The notes: generated by a model from the letters alone, not told the origin. DNA of 64,000 nt from Siminovitchia terrae (GCF_003605405.2 NZ_QYTW02000012.1:54489-118488), one strand, 5' to 3'. Shown: positions 9,955-19,838, counted from the first letter of the stretch. Translations and numbers: made by a program.

Positions 9955-10778
9955 GGGTTTTATCTAAGAGTGTCGAATACTATTACATGATGTCTATATT
10001 TTTACGAGGAGGGGTGTTTTCGAAAAAAATGAGGGTGATAGAGTTTGCGAGACTGCAAGTAAGACTATGAGGTTTCAGCATAACTACCCAATTTCCGTTG
10101 AAAACAAAAAGATGCTTCTATGTAACAGACTTTATGGGATATATTTTTAAAAATAACTATCCGCATTATCATGATATGAACAACGAGCTCATTGATGCTC
10201 ATCTTTTCAGGCAGGAGAAAGAGAGACTGGAATTTGTTCTGGTGGAGATCTCTTCATGATGCAAGTGTTGGCAATCCAATTGGCTGGGGAGAGAATGTAT
10301 TGCAGATAACTCCACAATGATTGGAAAAAACAGGTATTTAATAAAATCTTGGTTAAGAGCCATGACTTTGATTTACTAACCCAAGAAACGTTAGATATTA
10401 TTTTATACACCCCGATTCTGTACCATTTCCGAATGGCGAAATTGAAATGGAACGATCATTCCAATCGGTGATACTCTGTATTTTCCTATCATGGATTGGA
10501 GGTAGACGCAAGACAGAGTATCGCTTAATACATCAACCACGCATATCAAACATCTATAAATCTTCCTCAGCTTTCTGCCTCACTTCAACTGCACCATGCC
10601 TTAATAGGAAAGTAAGAGGCAGGTTGACCAAAAAAATTTCCTCTCATGTTAATAAACATCAAATCCAAAGCCCATTATTCTATGCAGTCCGTACCATTTT
10701 ACCTATTCATATTCTGTTTTTGAAAATGATTCTATATATATTAATAATTGAAGTTTAATTGAAAGGGCTCACTACACT
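9955..10778 (+). pseudogene. Gene-free stretch with a decayed coding remnant
   Basis: No intact gene is visible upstream of comC. Coding-like fragments appear in shifting frames: NNELIDAHLFRQEKERLEF near 10170-10235, LFMMQVLAIQLAGERM near 10250-10300, and about 52 codons from 10310 to 10470 containing DFDLLTQETLDIILYTP. Together they look like one gene broken by frameshifts. I cannot assign a family. Confidence 0.35.
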
Positions 10779-11519
10779 ATGACATTTATCATTTTTATCT
10801 ACGGTCTTCTTTTAGGCTCCTTTTTTAACGTCGCAGGATTGAGAATTCCTCTTAACAAATCAATCGTCGCGCCTGAATCCTCTTGTCCACATTGCAATAA
10901 TCCTTTATCGGCAATTGAGCTGATACCTGTGATTTCCTTCCTACTTCAAGGGGGAAAGTGCCGTTCCTGCAAGGTTCGGATATCGCCTGTTTATCCTGTG
11001 ATGGAGCTGTTAACCGGAGGATTATTTGCAATAGCGTTTATTAAATTCGGTTGGATGTTAGAATTTGCTATTGCCTGTACGCTCATCTCGTTATTCATTA
11101 TTATTACAGTATCTGACATTACTTATATGCTCATACCTGATAAGGTGCTGTTGATTTTTTCTGGGCTTTTTTTGTTAGTAAGGTTAATAGAGCCTCTTGA
11201 TCCGTGGTGGGATTCCCTGGTAGGTGCCGCGGTTGGTTTTGGTTTGCTCCTGTCTATAGCGATTGTCAGCAAAGGCGCAATGGGTGGTGGAGATATTAAG
11301 CTTTTTGCCGTTTTAGGATTTGCTCTAGGAACAGAGGTTGTTTTACTCTCTTTTTTTCTGGCCACTCTAATTGGGGCTGCTACAGGCGGCATCGGAATGA
11401 TATTCGGATCCCTCCAAAAGGGAGAAGCCATTCCTTTTGGACCTTTTATCGCAGTAGGAACACTATTGGCTTATTTCTATCATGAAGAGATGTTGCAATG
11501 GTATTTTGGCTTTTTATAA
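10779..11519 (+). CDS. comC: Type IV prepilin peptidase ComC
   Basis: This 246-residue polytopic membrane aspartic protease cleaves and methylates ComG-type prepilins for the DNA-uptake pseudopilus. The N-terminal cytoplasmic loop has the two zinc-type CxxC pairs (CPHCNNP and CRSCK). The second catalytic region is GAMGGGDIKLF, the GxGD motif; the first Asp lies in VSDITYMLIPD. About seven hydrophobic segments are visible. Its place between folC and spoIIB matches B. subtilis. The start is the ATG after gaaagggctcactacact. Confidence 0.95.
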   Translation: MTFIIFIYGLLLGSFFNVAGLRIPLNKSIVAPESSCPHCNNPLSAIELIPVISFLLQGGKCRSCKVRISPVYPVMELLTGGLFAIAFIKFGWMLEFAIACTLISLFIIITVSDITYMLIPDKVLLIFSGLFLLVRLIEPLDPWWDSLVGAAVGFGLLLSIAIVSKGAMGGGDIKLFAVLGFALGTEVVLLSFFLATLIGAATGGIGMIFGSLQKGEAIPFGPFIAVGTLLAYFYHEEMLQWYFGFL

Positions 11520-11880
11520 TACGAAATGGCACAGCTTGAGGAAAGACAGACTACGCCCTTTGGTTATTGCGGACACGGCGCAGTCAAGTATTCTCTTAAG
11601 GAAGAAATAGAATTGAAATTCTCATTGTCAACCAATACATCAGATACAAAAACTGTAGGAATATTAAAGTTTTTCAAGAAACGCCAGAATGCTATTTCGT
11701 GATAGTCTTTCAATTTAAAATCACACATTGTGCTGAAATTCTAAAGAAATTTTCATATTACGAATAACCAAAGGAGAAATTGGCGAAATCCTTTAAGGGC
11801 GAGACGACAAAAGTCTTGTCCTTTTTTTATTTTGTCGTGCTAGCATATGAACAAATCATGAGAGCGGGAGGATTGATGAT
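11520..11880. other. Intergenic region between comC and spoIIB
   Basis: No coding frame is supported. A weak hairpin, GACAA...TTGTC followed by CTTTTTTTATTTT (about 11807-11833), may end transcription arriving from comC just before spoIIB. Confidence 0.4.
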
Positions 11881-12912
11881 ATGGCGCGCAAAAAAAGACA
11901 GGCCAAAAAGGAAATGAAAGTTAAAATCAATGGTAAAGAACAGTCATTAAACGAGGAAGTCGTCATCAAAGATTGGAGTAAGGCCAAAAAGGAAACTGCA
12001 GCCGCCGAGGATAGACTTGAAAATGATGAATTTGAGTGGGTTTTACCGAATAAGAACATTCCGGAAGTTCCGGAGTTTCAGCCAGTACAAGGTATTCCAG
12101 AGAGCATTGAACAGGAAAAGAAACCCAAAATCAACATATCGAAGTATCTTCAAACTAGGATTTCACCAAACAAAAAAGGACTTATAATATCGGCTATTTT
12201 GGCAGTGGCAATTGGTCTCGGATTTGGTTTATTTGTTTGGAAGCTCGTAGTAAATCCTGAAAGTAGCACCACATTGACAGATGCGGCACCAGCTGTTCCA
12301 TCCGAAGGTAAGGAAAAGGGAGCGGCATTGACAGCAACAATGCCTGATTTATCAGCGGCAGTCGTTCAAGGCGGAGCTTTTTCAACAGAGGAAGCGGCAG
12401 AAAGCTTCTCTGACAAATTCACAAGCCAAGGTCTACCGTCTATTTCATTAAATGTAGATGAGCAGCAGTTTTTATTCATTGGAGTTACAGAAGACCTGAG
12501 TACGGCAAAAACTTGGGTGGAGGATTATAAAGCCAGCGGAATAGATGTGTATGCCAAGGAATTCAGCATTTCTGAAAATCAGATTAAGGTTGACTCCAAA
12601 ATCGAGGCTGAATGGATGACGGAAGCACCGAAACTATTTGGAATCCTTGCAAAAGAGGCGGCCGATGCGCGCTCCAGCGGCCAAATAAACAAACAAGTCC
12701 TCCAGGATTCAGAAATAACTATCAAGAAATTTGAAGATAAAAATATCCAGCAAAAACTTGCGGTTGACTTAAGAGTCCAATTAGAAGATACAATCAAACA
12801 GTTGGGGGCTTATTCAACATCGCAGAACCAGGAAAGCTTGACGAAAGCACAACAGTCATTGTTGAACTTTTTAAAGGCATATTATGATGGATCTAAGGGG
12901 CCCTCTGTTTAA
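11881..12912 (+). CDS. spoIIB: Stage II sporulation protein B
   Basis: This 343-residue bitopic membrane protein has a basic cytoplasmic N-terminus (MARKKRQAKKE), one membrane span (about residues 101-123) and an extracytoplasmic C-terminal part with a SPOR-like peptidoglycan-binding segment (GGAFSTEEAAESF to about residue 225). SpoIIB helps septal peptidoglycan dissolution and DMP localisation at engulfment. Length and comC-spoIIB-maf order agree with B. subtilis. The start follows a GGGAGG site. Expression should be sporulation-specific, but I do not see a clear promoter. Confidence 0.87.
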   Translation: MARKKRQAKKEMKVKINGKEQSLNEEVVIKDWSKAKKETAAAEDRLENDEFEWVLPNKNIPEVPEFQPVQGIPESIEQEKKPKINISKYLQTRISPNKKGLIISAILAVAIGLGFGLFVWKLVVNPESSTTLTDAAPAVPSEGKEKGAALTATMPDLSAAVVQGGAFSTEEAAESFSDKFTSQGLPSISLNVDEQQFLFIGVTEDLSTAKTWVEDYKASGIDVYAKEFSISENQIKVDSKIEAEWMTEAPKLFGILAKEAADARSSGQINKQVLQDSEITIKKFEDKNIQQKLAVDLRVQLEDTIKQLGAYSTSQNQESLTKAQQSLLNFLKAYYDGSKGPSV

Positions 12913-13038
12913 AACAGGGCCTCTTTCATTTCATCCGTCTTTGGTAAAGATACGCTGCACTTGCTATTGTTTCTTTCTTGTCGTTTTGATACGATGGGAT
13001 TGTATCTCCCATTCTATTAGAAAGGCAGGATGTGTTAC

Positions 13039-13605
13039 ATGCCCAACCTCGTTTTGGCTTCTTCATCACCCCGTCGGAAAGAACTTCTGGAAAAATTATC
13101 TATCCCTTTTACCACCTATTCACCAAATGTTGACGAATCTATTGATAAAGATCTAAAACCCGCGGAAATAGTGTCCGAACTATCCTTCAGAAAAGCAAAG
13201 AAGGTAGCAGATCAATATCCGGATTCGTATGTTATTGGATCTGATACTATTGTCGTTTATAAAGGAACAGTGCTTGGAAAGCCGGCTGACAGAGAATCTG
13301 CCAGAATAATGCTATTAAGTTTGTCCGGATGTACTCATTCGGTATACACGGGGGTTTCCGTCACTTATGGAAAATCTGTCAGAACCTTTTATGAAAAGAC
13401 AGATGTAACATTTTGGAAATTATCAAATGAGGAAATTGAAAGATATCTGGACAGTGGCGAACCATTTGATAAAGCAGGAGGGTATGGCATTCAAGGACAG
13501 GGCGGGCTCCTTGTCAAGTCTATACACGGCGACTATTATTCGGTTGTCGGACTGCCAATCGCTCGTCTCAACCGAGTATTAAAAAATATGGGTTTTCCAC
13601 AATAA
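13039..13605 (+). CDS. maf: Maf-family dTTP/UTP pyrophosphatase
   Basis: The 188-residue Maf/HAM1-fold nucleotide pyrophosphatase hydrolyses non-canonical or excess dTTP/UTP. Signature parts are LVLASSSPRRKELL at the N-terminus, SDTIV, GKPAD and DKAGGYGIQG with the catalytic Asp. I prefer the ATG at 13039: AAAGGCAGG lies 9 bases upstream, whereas the in-frame ATG at 13030 directly abuts it. The Maf protein affects septum formation in B. subtilis and sits upstream of radC and mreB in the usual order. Confidence 0.93.
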   Translation: MPNLVLASSSPRRKELLEKLSIPFTTYSPNVDESIDKDLKPAEIVSELSFRKAKKVADQYPDSYVIGSDTIVVYKGTVLGKPADRESARIMLLSLSGCTHSVYTGVSVTYGKSVRTFYEKTDVTFWKLSNEEIERYLDSGEPFDKAGGYGIQGQGGLLVKSIHGDYYSVVGLPIARLNRVLKNMGFPQ

Positions 13606-13627
13606 TACGTTGAAAAGGGAGGAAGCA

Positions 13628-14320
13628 ATGGATAAATCAGAAACATTGATGATAAGGGACTTTCCAATTGATGAAAGACCCAGGGAAAGGCTAATCAACC
13701 ACGGAGCTGTCAGTCTTTCCAATCATGAGTTGCTCGCCATACTTCTGAGGACAGGAACGAAATCCGAGTCCGCCATCCAGCTGGCAAACAGTCTGTTGAC
13801 ACAATTTGGCGGTCTATTTTGGCTAAAGGAAGCGGCTTTGGAAGAGATCATGAGTTTAAAAGGCATCGGAAAAGCCAAGGCGGTCCAGATTGCAGCGGCC
13901 GTGGAGCTTGGAAGGCGGATCAGCAATCTCACGTATGATGACCGCTATGTCATCCGAAGTCCCGAAGACGGAGCCAATTATGTTATGAACGATATGAGAT
14001 TTTTAACACAGGAACACTTCGTATGCCTCTATCTGAATACAAAGAATCAAGTTCTCCATAGACAAACAATTTTTATTGGAAGTCTGAACGCCTCTATTGT
14101 CCACCCACGTGAAGTTTTTAAAGAAGCTTTTCGCAGGTCCGCTGCATCCATCATTTGCTTACACAATCACCCATCCGGCGATCCATCACCTTCTAGAGAA
14201 GATATTGAAGTGACAAAAAGACTTGTCGAGTGTGGAAAGATTATCGGAATAGAAATCCTTGATCATTTGATCATTGGCGACAATAAATATGCCAGCATGA
14301 AAGAAAAAGGCTTTATGTAA
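13628..14320 (+). CDS. radC: RadC-family JAB/MPN protein
   Basis: The 230-residue protein has helix-hairpin-helix-like DNA-binding sequence near the N-terminus (LKGIGKAKAVQIAAA) and a JAB/MPN metalloprotease-type domain with HNHPSGDPSPSREDI. The biological role of RadC is unsettled. The start at 13628 is chosen because AAAGGGAGG precedes it by 5 bases. A decayed second copy of the 3' half lies at about 20636-20926 just upstream of mreB, so this intact copy is separated from its usual neighbour by an inserted block. Confidence 0.93.
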   Translation: MDKSETLMIRDFPIDERPRERLINHGAVSLSNHELLAILLRTGTKSESAIQLANSLLTQFGGLFWLKEAALEEIMSLKGIGKAKAVQIAAAVELGRRISNLTYDDRYVIRSPEDGANYVMNDMRFLTQEHFVCLYLNTKNQVLHRQTIFIGSLNASIVHPREVFKEAFRRSAASIICLHNHPSGDPSPSREDIEVTKRLVECGKIIGIEILDHLIIGDNKYASMKEKGFM

Positions 14321-14425
14321 CACTTAAAGTGATAAAAGAAAATAGTTTTGTTGGTAACACGGATTAATATTAGTTCCAGGACTAGAAACTCAATGGGATT
14401 GAAAGGGAGATATATACCAAGTTTG
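14321..14425 (+). repeat. Duplicated radC-mreB intergenic segment (radC side)
   Basis: Downstream of intact radC the sequence ttggtaacacggatt...gaaactcaatgggattgaaagggagatata resembles the leader of mreB (ggttgacacggatatt...gaaatgcaatggggttagaaagggagaata at about 20977-21065). It is a diverged copy of the mreB upstream region cut off from mreB. From here to 14713 there is no supported gene. Confidence 0.6.
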
Positions 14426-14713
14426 GGGAAGGAACCTCGATTCGCTCATCTAGCTTATGGGCTTCAAAGTCGCTTCATTAGCCAAAGATTTTTCGAATAT
14501 CCTCTGTGGGACTATGTATATTTTAAAAAAGTAGCTATGAAATAAAATTTTTAGATAAGATATGACAGGAAACAAAAGCTTTTGGTTATGGAATAGACGA
14601 GGGCTGAAAGGATATCCCGATTATCATTGTCATGCTTAAAATCATAAGCAAACACAACTTATATCAAAAATACAAAATCCTTTTCTTTTATAATAAATGC
14701 AGGAGTGGTGCTT

Positions 14714-15802
14714 ATGAACAATATGATGCAGGAGATGGTTGACTGGATTGAAGATCATCTTTTTGAAGATTTTTCCTTGGAAAGATTAGGGAATGATATG
14801 GGATATTCTCCATATTATTGTTCTTTTAAATTTCATCAAGTGACTGGAATCAGTATAAAAAGATATATGTCACTTAGAAAAATATATCTTGCGTCTATTG
14901 AACTGAAAGAAACGAATAATAAAATAATAGATATTGCATTTAAATATGGATTTTTATCTCAAGAGGCTTTTTCAAGAGCATTTAAAACGACATTCGGTAT
15001 CAGTCCCAATGCTTTTAGAAAGTTTCCGCAGCCATTACAAACGTATGTGAAATTAAATTTAAATGGTATAAAGGACGGTTTTATGATGGACATTTCACAG
15101 AAATTAATAATCGGAGCTTTGCAAAACAAAATCTATGAGCAATTTGATCAGGATATATTGAATATCTTAAATGGGCAAGCGATGTATGAGGAATTTTCTA
15201 AACATCAGTTAATGGAGAAAAGTGACTATGTCCCTTTTAACGAGGCAATGTGCTCAAATGATACTTGCGTTTCGATCTTCAGTGATGAATTTAAAAAAAT
15301 GAGAGCTTCCGGACATCAGGTGTCTATACGAGATTATGAGACGGTTACTGTTACTCCTTTGAAACCTCTGTTTGAAAACAAATACAAATGCATTGTTTTA
15401 TGGTTCGGTGATGACATGTTTTGTCAAATGAATTTGCTGACTGTATTGGCATTTCTAGAACAAGAGGGGTATCAAGGAAAAGTGTTTTTTCATATGATCA
15501 AGGACATGAGCTATGAAGTGGAGGAAACGGAGGATATATTGCTTGGGGGTTATAAAGAAATTTATCAACAAGTTTTGATTCATCATCGTCTTCCTGAAGC
15601 TAAATTAATGCCTGTTATGTACCAGGGGATTAAATTATATTTAGAATATCTAAAGGAAGATAATGAAATCACCGCTTATATAAAAAAACATGTAGGTAAG
15701 CCACTGGATGAGTTATTGAAACAATTATTTCACTTATTTCCTCAATATGGACTCGGGGATTTGCAGTATATAAAAATGATAGAAACTATAAAAAAAGCTT
15801 GA
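14714..15802 (+). CDS. AraC-family transcriptional regulator
   Basis: The 362-residue protein has its AraC/XylS DNA-binding domain at the N-terminus (about residues 5-105, two helix-turn-helix units; signature IIDIAFKYGFLSQEAFSRAFKTTFGISP). A long C-terminal region without a recognised catalytic motif follows and is probably the effector-binding part. The start at 14714 has AGGAG at 14701-14705. It opens the inserted radC-mreB block. The target is unknown; the nearby symporter-nitrilase operon more likely answers to the divergent LysR gene. Confidence 0.85.
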   Translation: MNNMMQEMVDWIEDHLFEDFSLERLGNDMGYSPYYCSFKFHQVTGISIKRYMSLRKIYLASIELKETNNKIIDIAFKYGFLSQEAFSRAFKTTFGISPNAFRKFPQPLQTYVKLNLNGIKDGFMMDISQKLIIGALQNKIYEQFDQDILNILNGQAMYEEFSKHQLMEKSDYVPFNEAMCSNDTCVSIFSDEFKKMRASGHQVSIRDYETVTVTPLKPLFENKYKCIVLWFGDDMFCQMNLLTVLAFLEQEGYQGKVFFHMIKDMSYEVEETEDILLGGYKEIYQQVLIHHRLPEAKLMPVMYQGIKLYLEYLKEDNEITAYIKKHVGKPLDELLKQLFHLFPQYGLGDLQYIKMIETIKKA

Positions 15803-15889
15803 GGCTCTAGCTATGGTTTCATGTGTAGCTATTGGACGAGTAAATAAAGAAAGGGATTTACCTAAACTTGTCCTATTTATCATGCTTAT

Positions 15890-16087
15890 CATGACCGAAA
15901 TATCAATGCTAATAAAAATATTTTGACTGAGAGCCTAAGAATACGCTCCAGCATAAACTAGACAGCCGAAGAACCGTAGGGGCTACAGGGGAGCTTGATA
16001 CCGAGTAAAAAAATAAACTGGGGAGTATGTCCTATTCCCTAGAAGCTCCCACTTAAGGATCGATTAGCTAAGTGGTGAGTAGTTCAC
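15890..16087 (+). mobile_element. IS605-type remnant: tnpB C-terminus and right end
   Basis: Bases 15890-15962 encode HDRNINANKNILTESLRIR and a stop, the usual C-terminus of IS200/IS605 TnpB. About 80 bases later comes a right-end hairpin, AGAAGCTCCCACTTA...TAAGTGGTGAG, then TAGTTCAC. Such tails encode the 3' part of the TnpB guide (omega) RNA. The rest of the element is gone. The end overlaps the stop codon of the LysR pseudogene. Confidence 0.75.
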
Positions 16088-16954
16088 TTATAAATGTCTC
16101 TTACCACCTTAATAAATTCTTGAAGTGCATACGACTTGTGTGCATTTTTTTTTGTGATAATTCCGATGTTCCATCTCATATTTGGTTCTTTGATCGGTAA
16201 TGCGACAATATCAATGTCATTTAACTTATTGGTCAATTTTTTTGGAATGATGGATATTCCCAATTGTGCAGAAACAAGCTCTAAAACCAAATCCCACTGG
16301 GTGCTTTGAAAGGAAACCTCTGGAGAAAAGTCTGATTCGATTTCGGATCAGATTATATAATGCGAAAGATTTATCAAAGAGAATAAATTTTTCATCTTTC
16401 AATTCCGACAATCGTACGGCTTGTACTTTCGCAAGCGGGTGTTTTGATGATACGCAAACTACAAATTTATCTTGATAAATCAATTCTGCTTCTATTGTGT
16501 TTGCTGCTGGAAGTACAACGAAGCCAATGTCCAATTCACCTTGAGTCACGAGCTTTTCTATAATAACGCCTCCATCTTCTTTTGTTGTCAGCGTTACGTT
16601 TGGATATCTTTTCATGAAATGATATGCGATTTGGGGAAAGAATATTGAACCGATGATCTGTGGGATGCCAACCTTTACTTCCCCGCTAATGACTTGGGAT
16701 AATTCATTCAGACTTTCAGGGATGCTGTTAATTTTTGCTAATATTTCTTTACTCTTTTCATAGAGTAATTTTCCTTCATCCGTCAATTGAATTTTTTTGC
16801 TCGTTCGATCGAATAATGTGACATTTAAATCTTGCTCCAGCTTTTGGATCGTTTTACTTAGGGCAGGCTGGCCTACATATAAGGCTTCCGCTGCTCTGGT
16901 AAATCCATTCTTTTCAACAACTGTGACAAAAACTTCGAGTGCTCTTAACTGCAT
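16084..16954 (-). pseudogene. LysR-family regulator, frameshifted
   Basis: Starting from ATG at 16954 (TAGGAGAG upstream), the product has a LysR helix-turn-helix (MQLRALEVFVTVVEKNGFT; residues 1-60) and the first half of a substrate-binding domain. Near 16340 the frame shifts: the conserved continuation EVSFQSTQWDLVLELVSAQ is read in another frame down to a TGA at 16084. One small indel separates the two parts, so this is a recent pseudogene or a sequencing error. It is divergent from the symporter-nitrilase operon and is its likely former regulator. Confidence 0.8.
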
Positions 16955-17033
16955 ATCAGTCTCTCCTAACCCATTCCATTTAATCATGATTATAATTCCT
17001 ATCATGTATTTCACTTCATAATAACTGGAGTAT

Positions 17034-17047
17034 ACAATAATTATTGT
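17034..17047. promoter_or_regulatory. Candidate LysR operator palindrome
   Basis: ACAATAATTATTGT is a perfect 14-base palindrome with a T-N11-A-like core. It lies in the divergent region between the LysR gene and the small membrane protein gene, where such regulators normally bind. Confidence 0.45.
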
Positions 17048-17089
17048 AGATATGAAAGCGGATTCACCACTTTATAAGGAGGTAGTGCA

Positions 17090-17347
17090 GTGAGAAGAAA
17101 GCATGCTTTGTTAATGACCGTGTTCTTTGTTCTTTATTTGTTAACCTTTTTACCGAACTTCGGAATCATGAATGATCTTAAGTTCATCGGTTTTTTGCCG
17201 CAATCATTGGCTTGGGTATTATTGCTGAATGCAATAAATACTGTCATTATTTTTGTCGTTTATTTTAAGTTTTTCAAGCCGTTTGCACAGAATGTTGAGA
17301 AAATATCGGAAGATGAAGAGGGGAGTGAACGAGCATTAGCCAGGTAG
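17090..17347 (+). CDS. Small membrane protein encoded with a solute symporter
   Basis: The 85-residue protein has two hydrophobic spans (about residues 8-27 and 40-63) and a charged tail, a plan typical of the short DUF997/DUF485-like partners encoded before sodium:solute symporters. The GTG start has AAGGAGG 8 bases upstream. The stop lies 2 bases before the GTG assigned to the symporter, so the two genes are translationally coupled. Function is inferred only from this context. Confidence 0.75.
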   Translation: MRRKHALLMTVFFVLYLLTFLPNFGIMNDLKFIGFLPQSLAWVLLLNAINTVIIFVVYFKFFKPFAQNVEKISEDEEGSERALAR

Positions 17348-17349
17348 CT

Positions 17350-18816
17350 GTGACGATCATCGTGTTGATATTATTTTTAGGAATATTGCTCTGGATCAGC
17401 AGTTTAGCATCAAAGTCAAACATCGCGACACCTAGTGATTTTTTTCTGGCCAATAGAAGCCTCGGAACGATTGTCATGACGATGACGACGGGTGCTAGTT
17501 ATTTCAGTACTTGGACATTGCTCGGAGCCATTGGAAATCATTATAGGGACGGGGTCTGGTTCTCTGCATTTGCTGCTTGGGCGGTGGTTCATGCACTGTT
17601 CATCTGGTTATTTGGCTCCAGAATTTGGTATTTGGGAAGAAAGCATCATTTTGTGACTCCTGGAGACATGATGGAAAAATATTATAAGAGTCCCTTTCTT
17701 AGGCTTTTATTTGCGATCGTGGGAATGGTCGGACTTATTCCCTATATGTTGATTCAAATAACTGGGGGTGCATTCTCTCTAAATAGCTTGACGAACAACG
17801 CGATTCCCTATTGGGTAGGTATATTGATTATGGGTGTTTTCGTTGGAATGATCGTGACGCTTAGCGGTGGGCGAGGGGCTGCCTGGGCTGATACATTCAT
17901 GGGTTTTTTCTTCGGAACTACTTTAGTCGTTATTACATTCATCTTCATTTATAAAGCGGGCGGATTTCATGCGTTTGTCAACTTGCAATCCGTTGCGCCA
18001 GAAATTCTGGTGAATAAGGGACAGTTTTCGGGCATTATGGAGACGGCCATCGGCTTGATGTTTGGCTTTTGGATTATGCCTCATATGTGGCAAAAGTTTT
18101 ATTCAGCGAAATCTCCGATGATTCTTGCGAAGACTTCTATTATCACGCCTTTTTGGAATTCTTGGCTAATGGCGCTTGGAGCATTATTTATAGGAATGAT
18201 TGCGCGCTCACCTGGTTTGGTTCCTGGACTTACGCCTGAGAACAGTGACACTATTATTCCATTGTTTTTCTCGACATATGCTCCGCTATTCGGCTCAGTT
18301 GTCGTTGCTGCTGTTATAGCGGCAGGGATTTCAACCATTAATAGTGCTCTACTGTCTTCAGCTAGTCTTTTAGTAAACGATATTTATGTTCGTTTCATTA
18401 ATAAAGATGTAAGTCCTGCACGAACGACTTTCATCAGTAAGATAACTATATTGTTGATGACATTGATCGTTGTAATTTTTGCATTTATTCCTGCTGCCCA
18501 AGGATTTCTAGTTCCGGTTGCTGCATTAGGCTATGGAATTGTTTTGCAACTCGTACCTGCTGCACTAGGACCCTTATATTGGAGGCGGGGTACATTGGCT
18601 GGAGCAGTGTCATCTATTATCGTAGGTCTTTCGACCTTGGTGATTGTTTACATTTTTGGTTCGCCATTACCGTTAGGGCCTGCAACATCAGGATTTATTC
18701 TGGGAATTATAACTTTTGTTGTTGTCAGCATGTTGACGAAGGATAGCAACACTCAAGAGAAACATATACATCATAGGGAGATGGTGGAAACCTATTTTCC
18801 TAGTGAGGCAAAATGA
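17350..18816 (+). CDS. Sodium:solute symporter (SSS family)
   Basis: This 488-residue transporter has about 13 predicted membrane helices. N-terminal SSS features are FFLANRSLGTIVMTMTTGAS and the central ISTINSALLSSASLLVNDIY motif. Such proteins import organic solutes with sodium. The substrate is unknown; the nitrilase downstream suggests a nitrile, amide or carboxylate. The start is uncertain: GTG 17350 is the first conventional start, but an ATT 12 bases upstream (frame MSQVAVTII) is better placed behind GAGGGGAG. Confidence 0.88.
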   Translation: MTIIVLILFLGILLWISSLASKSNIATPSDFFLANRSLGTIVMTMTTGASYFSTWTLLGAIGNHYRDGVWFSAFAAWAVVHALFIWLFGSRIWYLGRKHHFVTPGDMMEKYYKSPFLRLLFAIVGMVGLIPYMLIQITGGAFSLNSLTNNAIPYWVGILIMGVFVGMIVTLSGGRGAAWADTFMGFFFGTTLVVITFIFIYKAGGFHAFVNLQSVAPEILVNKGQFSGIMETAIGLMFGFWIMPHMWQKFYSAKSPMILAKTSIITPFWNSWLMALGALFIGMIARSPGLVPGLTPENSDTIIPLFFSTYAPLFGSVVVAAVIAAGISTINSALLSSASLLVNDIYVRFINKDVSPARTTFISKITILLMTLIVVIFAFIPAAQGFLVPVAALGYGIVLQLVPAALGPLYWRRGTLAGAVSSIIVGLSTLVIVYIFGSPLPLGPATSGFILGIITFVVVSMLTKDSNTQEKHIHHREMVETYFPSEAK

Positions 18817-18829
18817 AAGGATGTTTACC

Positions 18830-19783
18830 ATGAAGGAAAAAAAACAGTTTAAAGTGGCGGTAGTTCAAGCTGGTTCAGAAGTGATGGATAAAGTTAAAGG
18901 GGTAAAAAAGACGATTCGATTGATTGAAGAAGCTGGCCAAGGAGGAGCTAAAATTATCGTGTTTCCAGAGGCCTTCATACCAGCGTATCCAAGGGGGATG
19001 TCTTTTGGAACGGTAGTAGGATCACGATCAAATGAAGGTAGGAAAGACTTTTTTCGATATTGGGATCATTCCATTACAGTCCCGGGGGGGGAAACTGCAG
19101 AAATCGGCAAAGCAGCAAGGAAGGCAAAAGCTTATGTCGTAATAGGGGTTATTGAAAAAGATAGTGAATCAAGCCAGGGAACACTCTATTGTACAGCATT
19201 GTTTTTTGGTCCAGATGGAGAACTATTGGGGAAACATCGCAAGCTGAAGCCTACAGGATCGGAGCGCCTTATTTGGGGAGAAGGCGATGGAAGCACAATG
19301 CCTGTTTTTGATACGCCGTATGGGAGAATTGGTGCACTCATCTGCTGGGAAAATTATATGCCGCTTGCTCGTGCAGCGATGTATGATCAAGGAGTGCAAC
19401 TCTACGTTGCGCCAACTGCTGACGGAAGAGATGCTTGGTTTTCTACGATGCGGCATGTAGCGGTGGAAGGAAGATGCTTCGTCTTGTCATGTAATCAATA
19501 TTCTACAAAAGATATGTATCCAGAAGACATTTCTTCACGGAAGGAATTTGAAGAATTGCCTGAAGAGCTTACCCGAGGAGGGAGCTGTATTGTTGATCCG
19601 CTAGGCGAATTCATTGTTGCGCCTGTTTTCGGCGAAGAAAAGATCCTGTATGCCGATATCGATTTGAATAAGATTGCTGAGGCGCAGTTCGACTTTGATG
19701 TAGTTGGCCATTATGCACGGCCGGATATATTTCAGCTGACAGTGAACAAGCAGGAACAGAAAAATACGATTTGGAAAAAATAG
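18830..19783 (+). CDS. Nitrilase
   Basis: The 317-residue carbon-nitrogen hydrolase has the catalytic triad regions of true nitrilases: Glu in FPEAFIPAYPRG, Lys in KHRKLKPTGSERLIWGEGDG and Cys in LICWENYMPLARA. Nitrilases convert nitriles to carboxylic acids and ammonia. The ATG at 18830 is preferred, with GAAAGG 10 bases upstream. It overlaps the end of the symporter operon and is followed by a terminator. Substrate is not predictable here. The unit looks like an acquired uptake-plus-hydrolysis module. Confidence 0.9.
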   Translation: MKEKKQFKVAVVQAGSEVMDKVKGVKKTIRLIEEAGQGGAKIIVFPEAFIPAYPRGMSFGTVVGSRSNEGRKDFFRYWDHSITVPGGETAEIGKAARKAKAYVVIGVIEKDSESSQGTLYCTALFFGPDGELLGKHRKLKPTGSERLIWGEGDGSTMPVFDTPYGRIGALICWENYMPLARAAMYDQGVQLYVAPTADGRDAWFSTMRHVAVEGRCFVLSCNQYSTKDMYPEDISSRKEFEELPEELTRGGSCIVDPLGEFIVAPVFGEEKILYADIDLNKIAEAQFDFDVVGHYARPDIFQLTVNKQEQKNTIWKK

Positions 19784-19790
19784 ATTAATA

Positions 19791-19838
19791 GGAAATCCTT
19801 TCAAGGAGTTGAGTATTTCATTCTTGGAAGGATTTTTG
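19791..19838 (+). terminator. Terminator after the nitrilase gene
   Basis: AAATCCTTTCAAGGA pairs with TTCTTGGAAGGATTT, followed by TTTGCTATTT. Confidence 0.7.

Noticed and set aside
10779-14320. Competence gene cluster beyond comC
   Set aside because: Only comC is a competence gene here; neighbours are spoIIB, maf and radC.
15810-16083. Independent small RNA gene between the AraC and LysR genes
   Set aside because: The tnpB C-terminal codons and right-end hairpin show it is the tail of an IS605 element; any RNA would be its omega RNA remnant.
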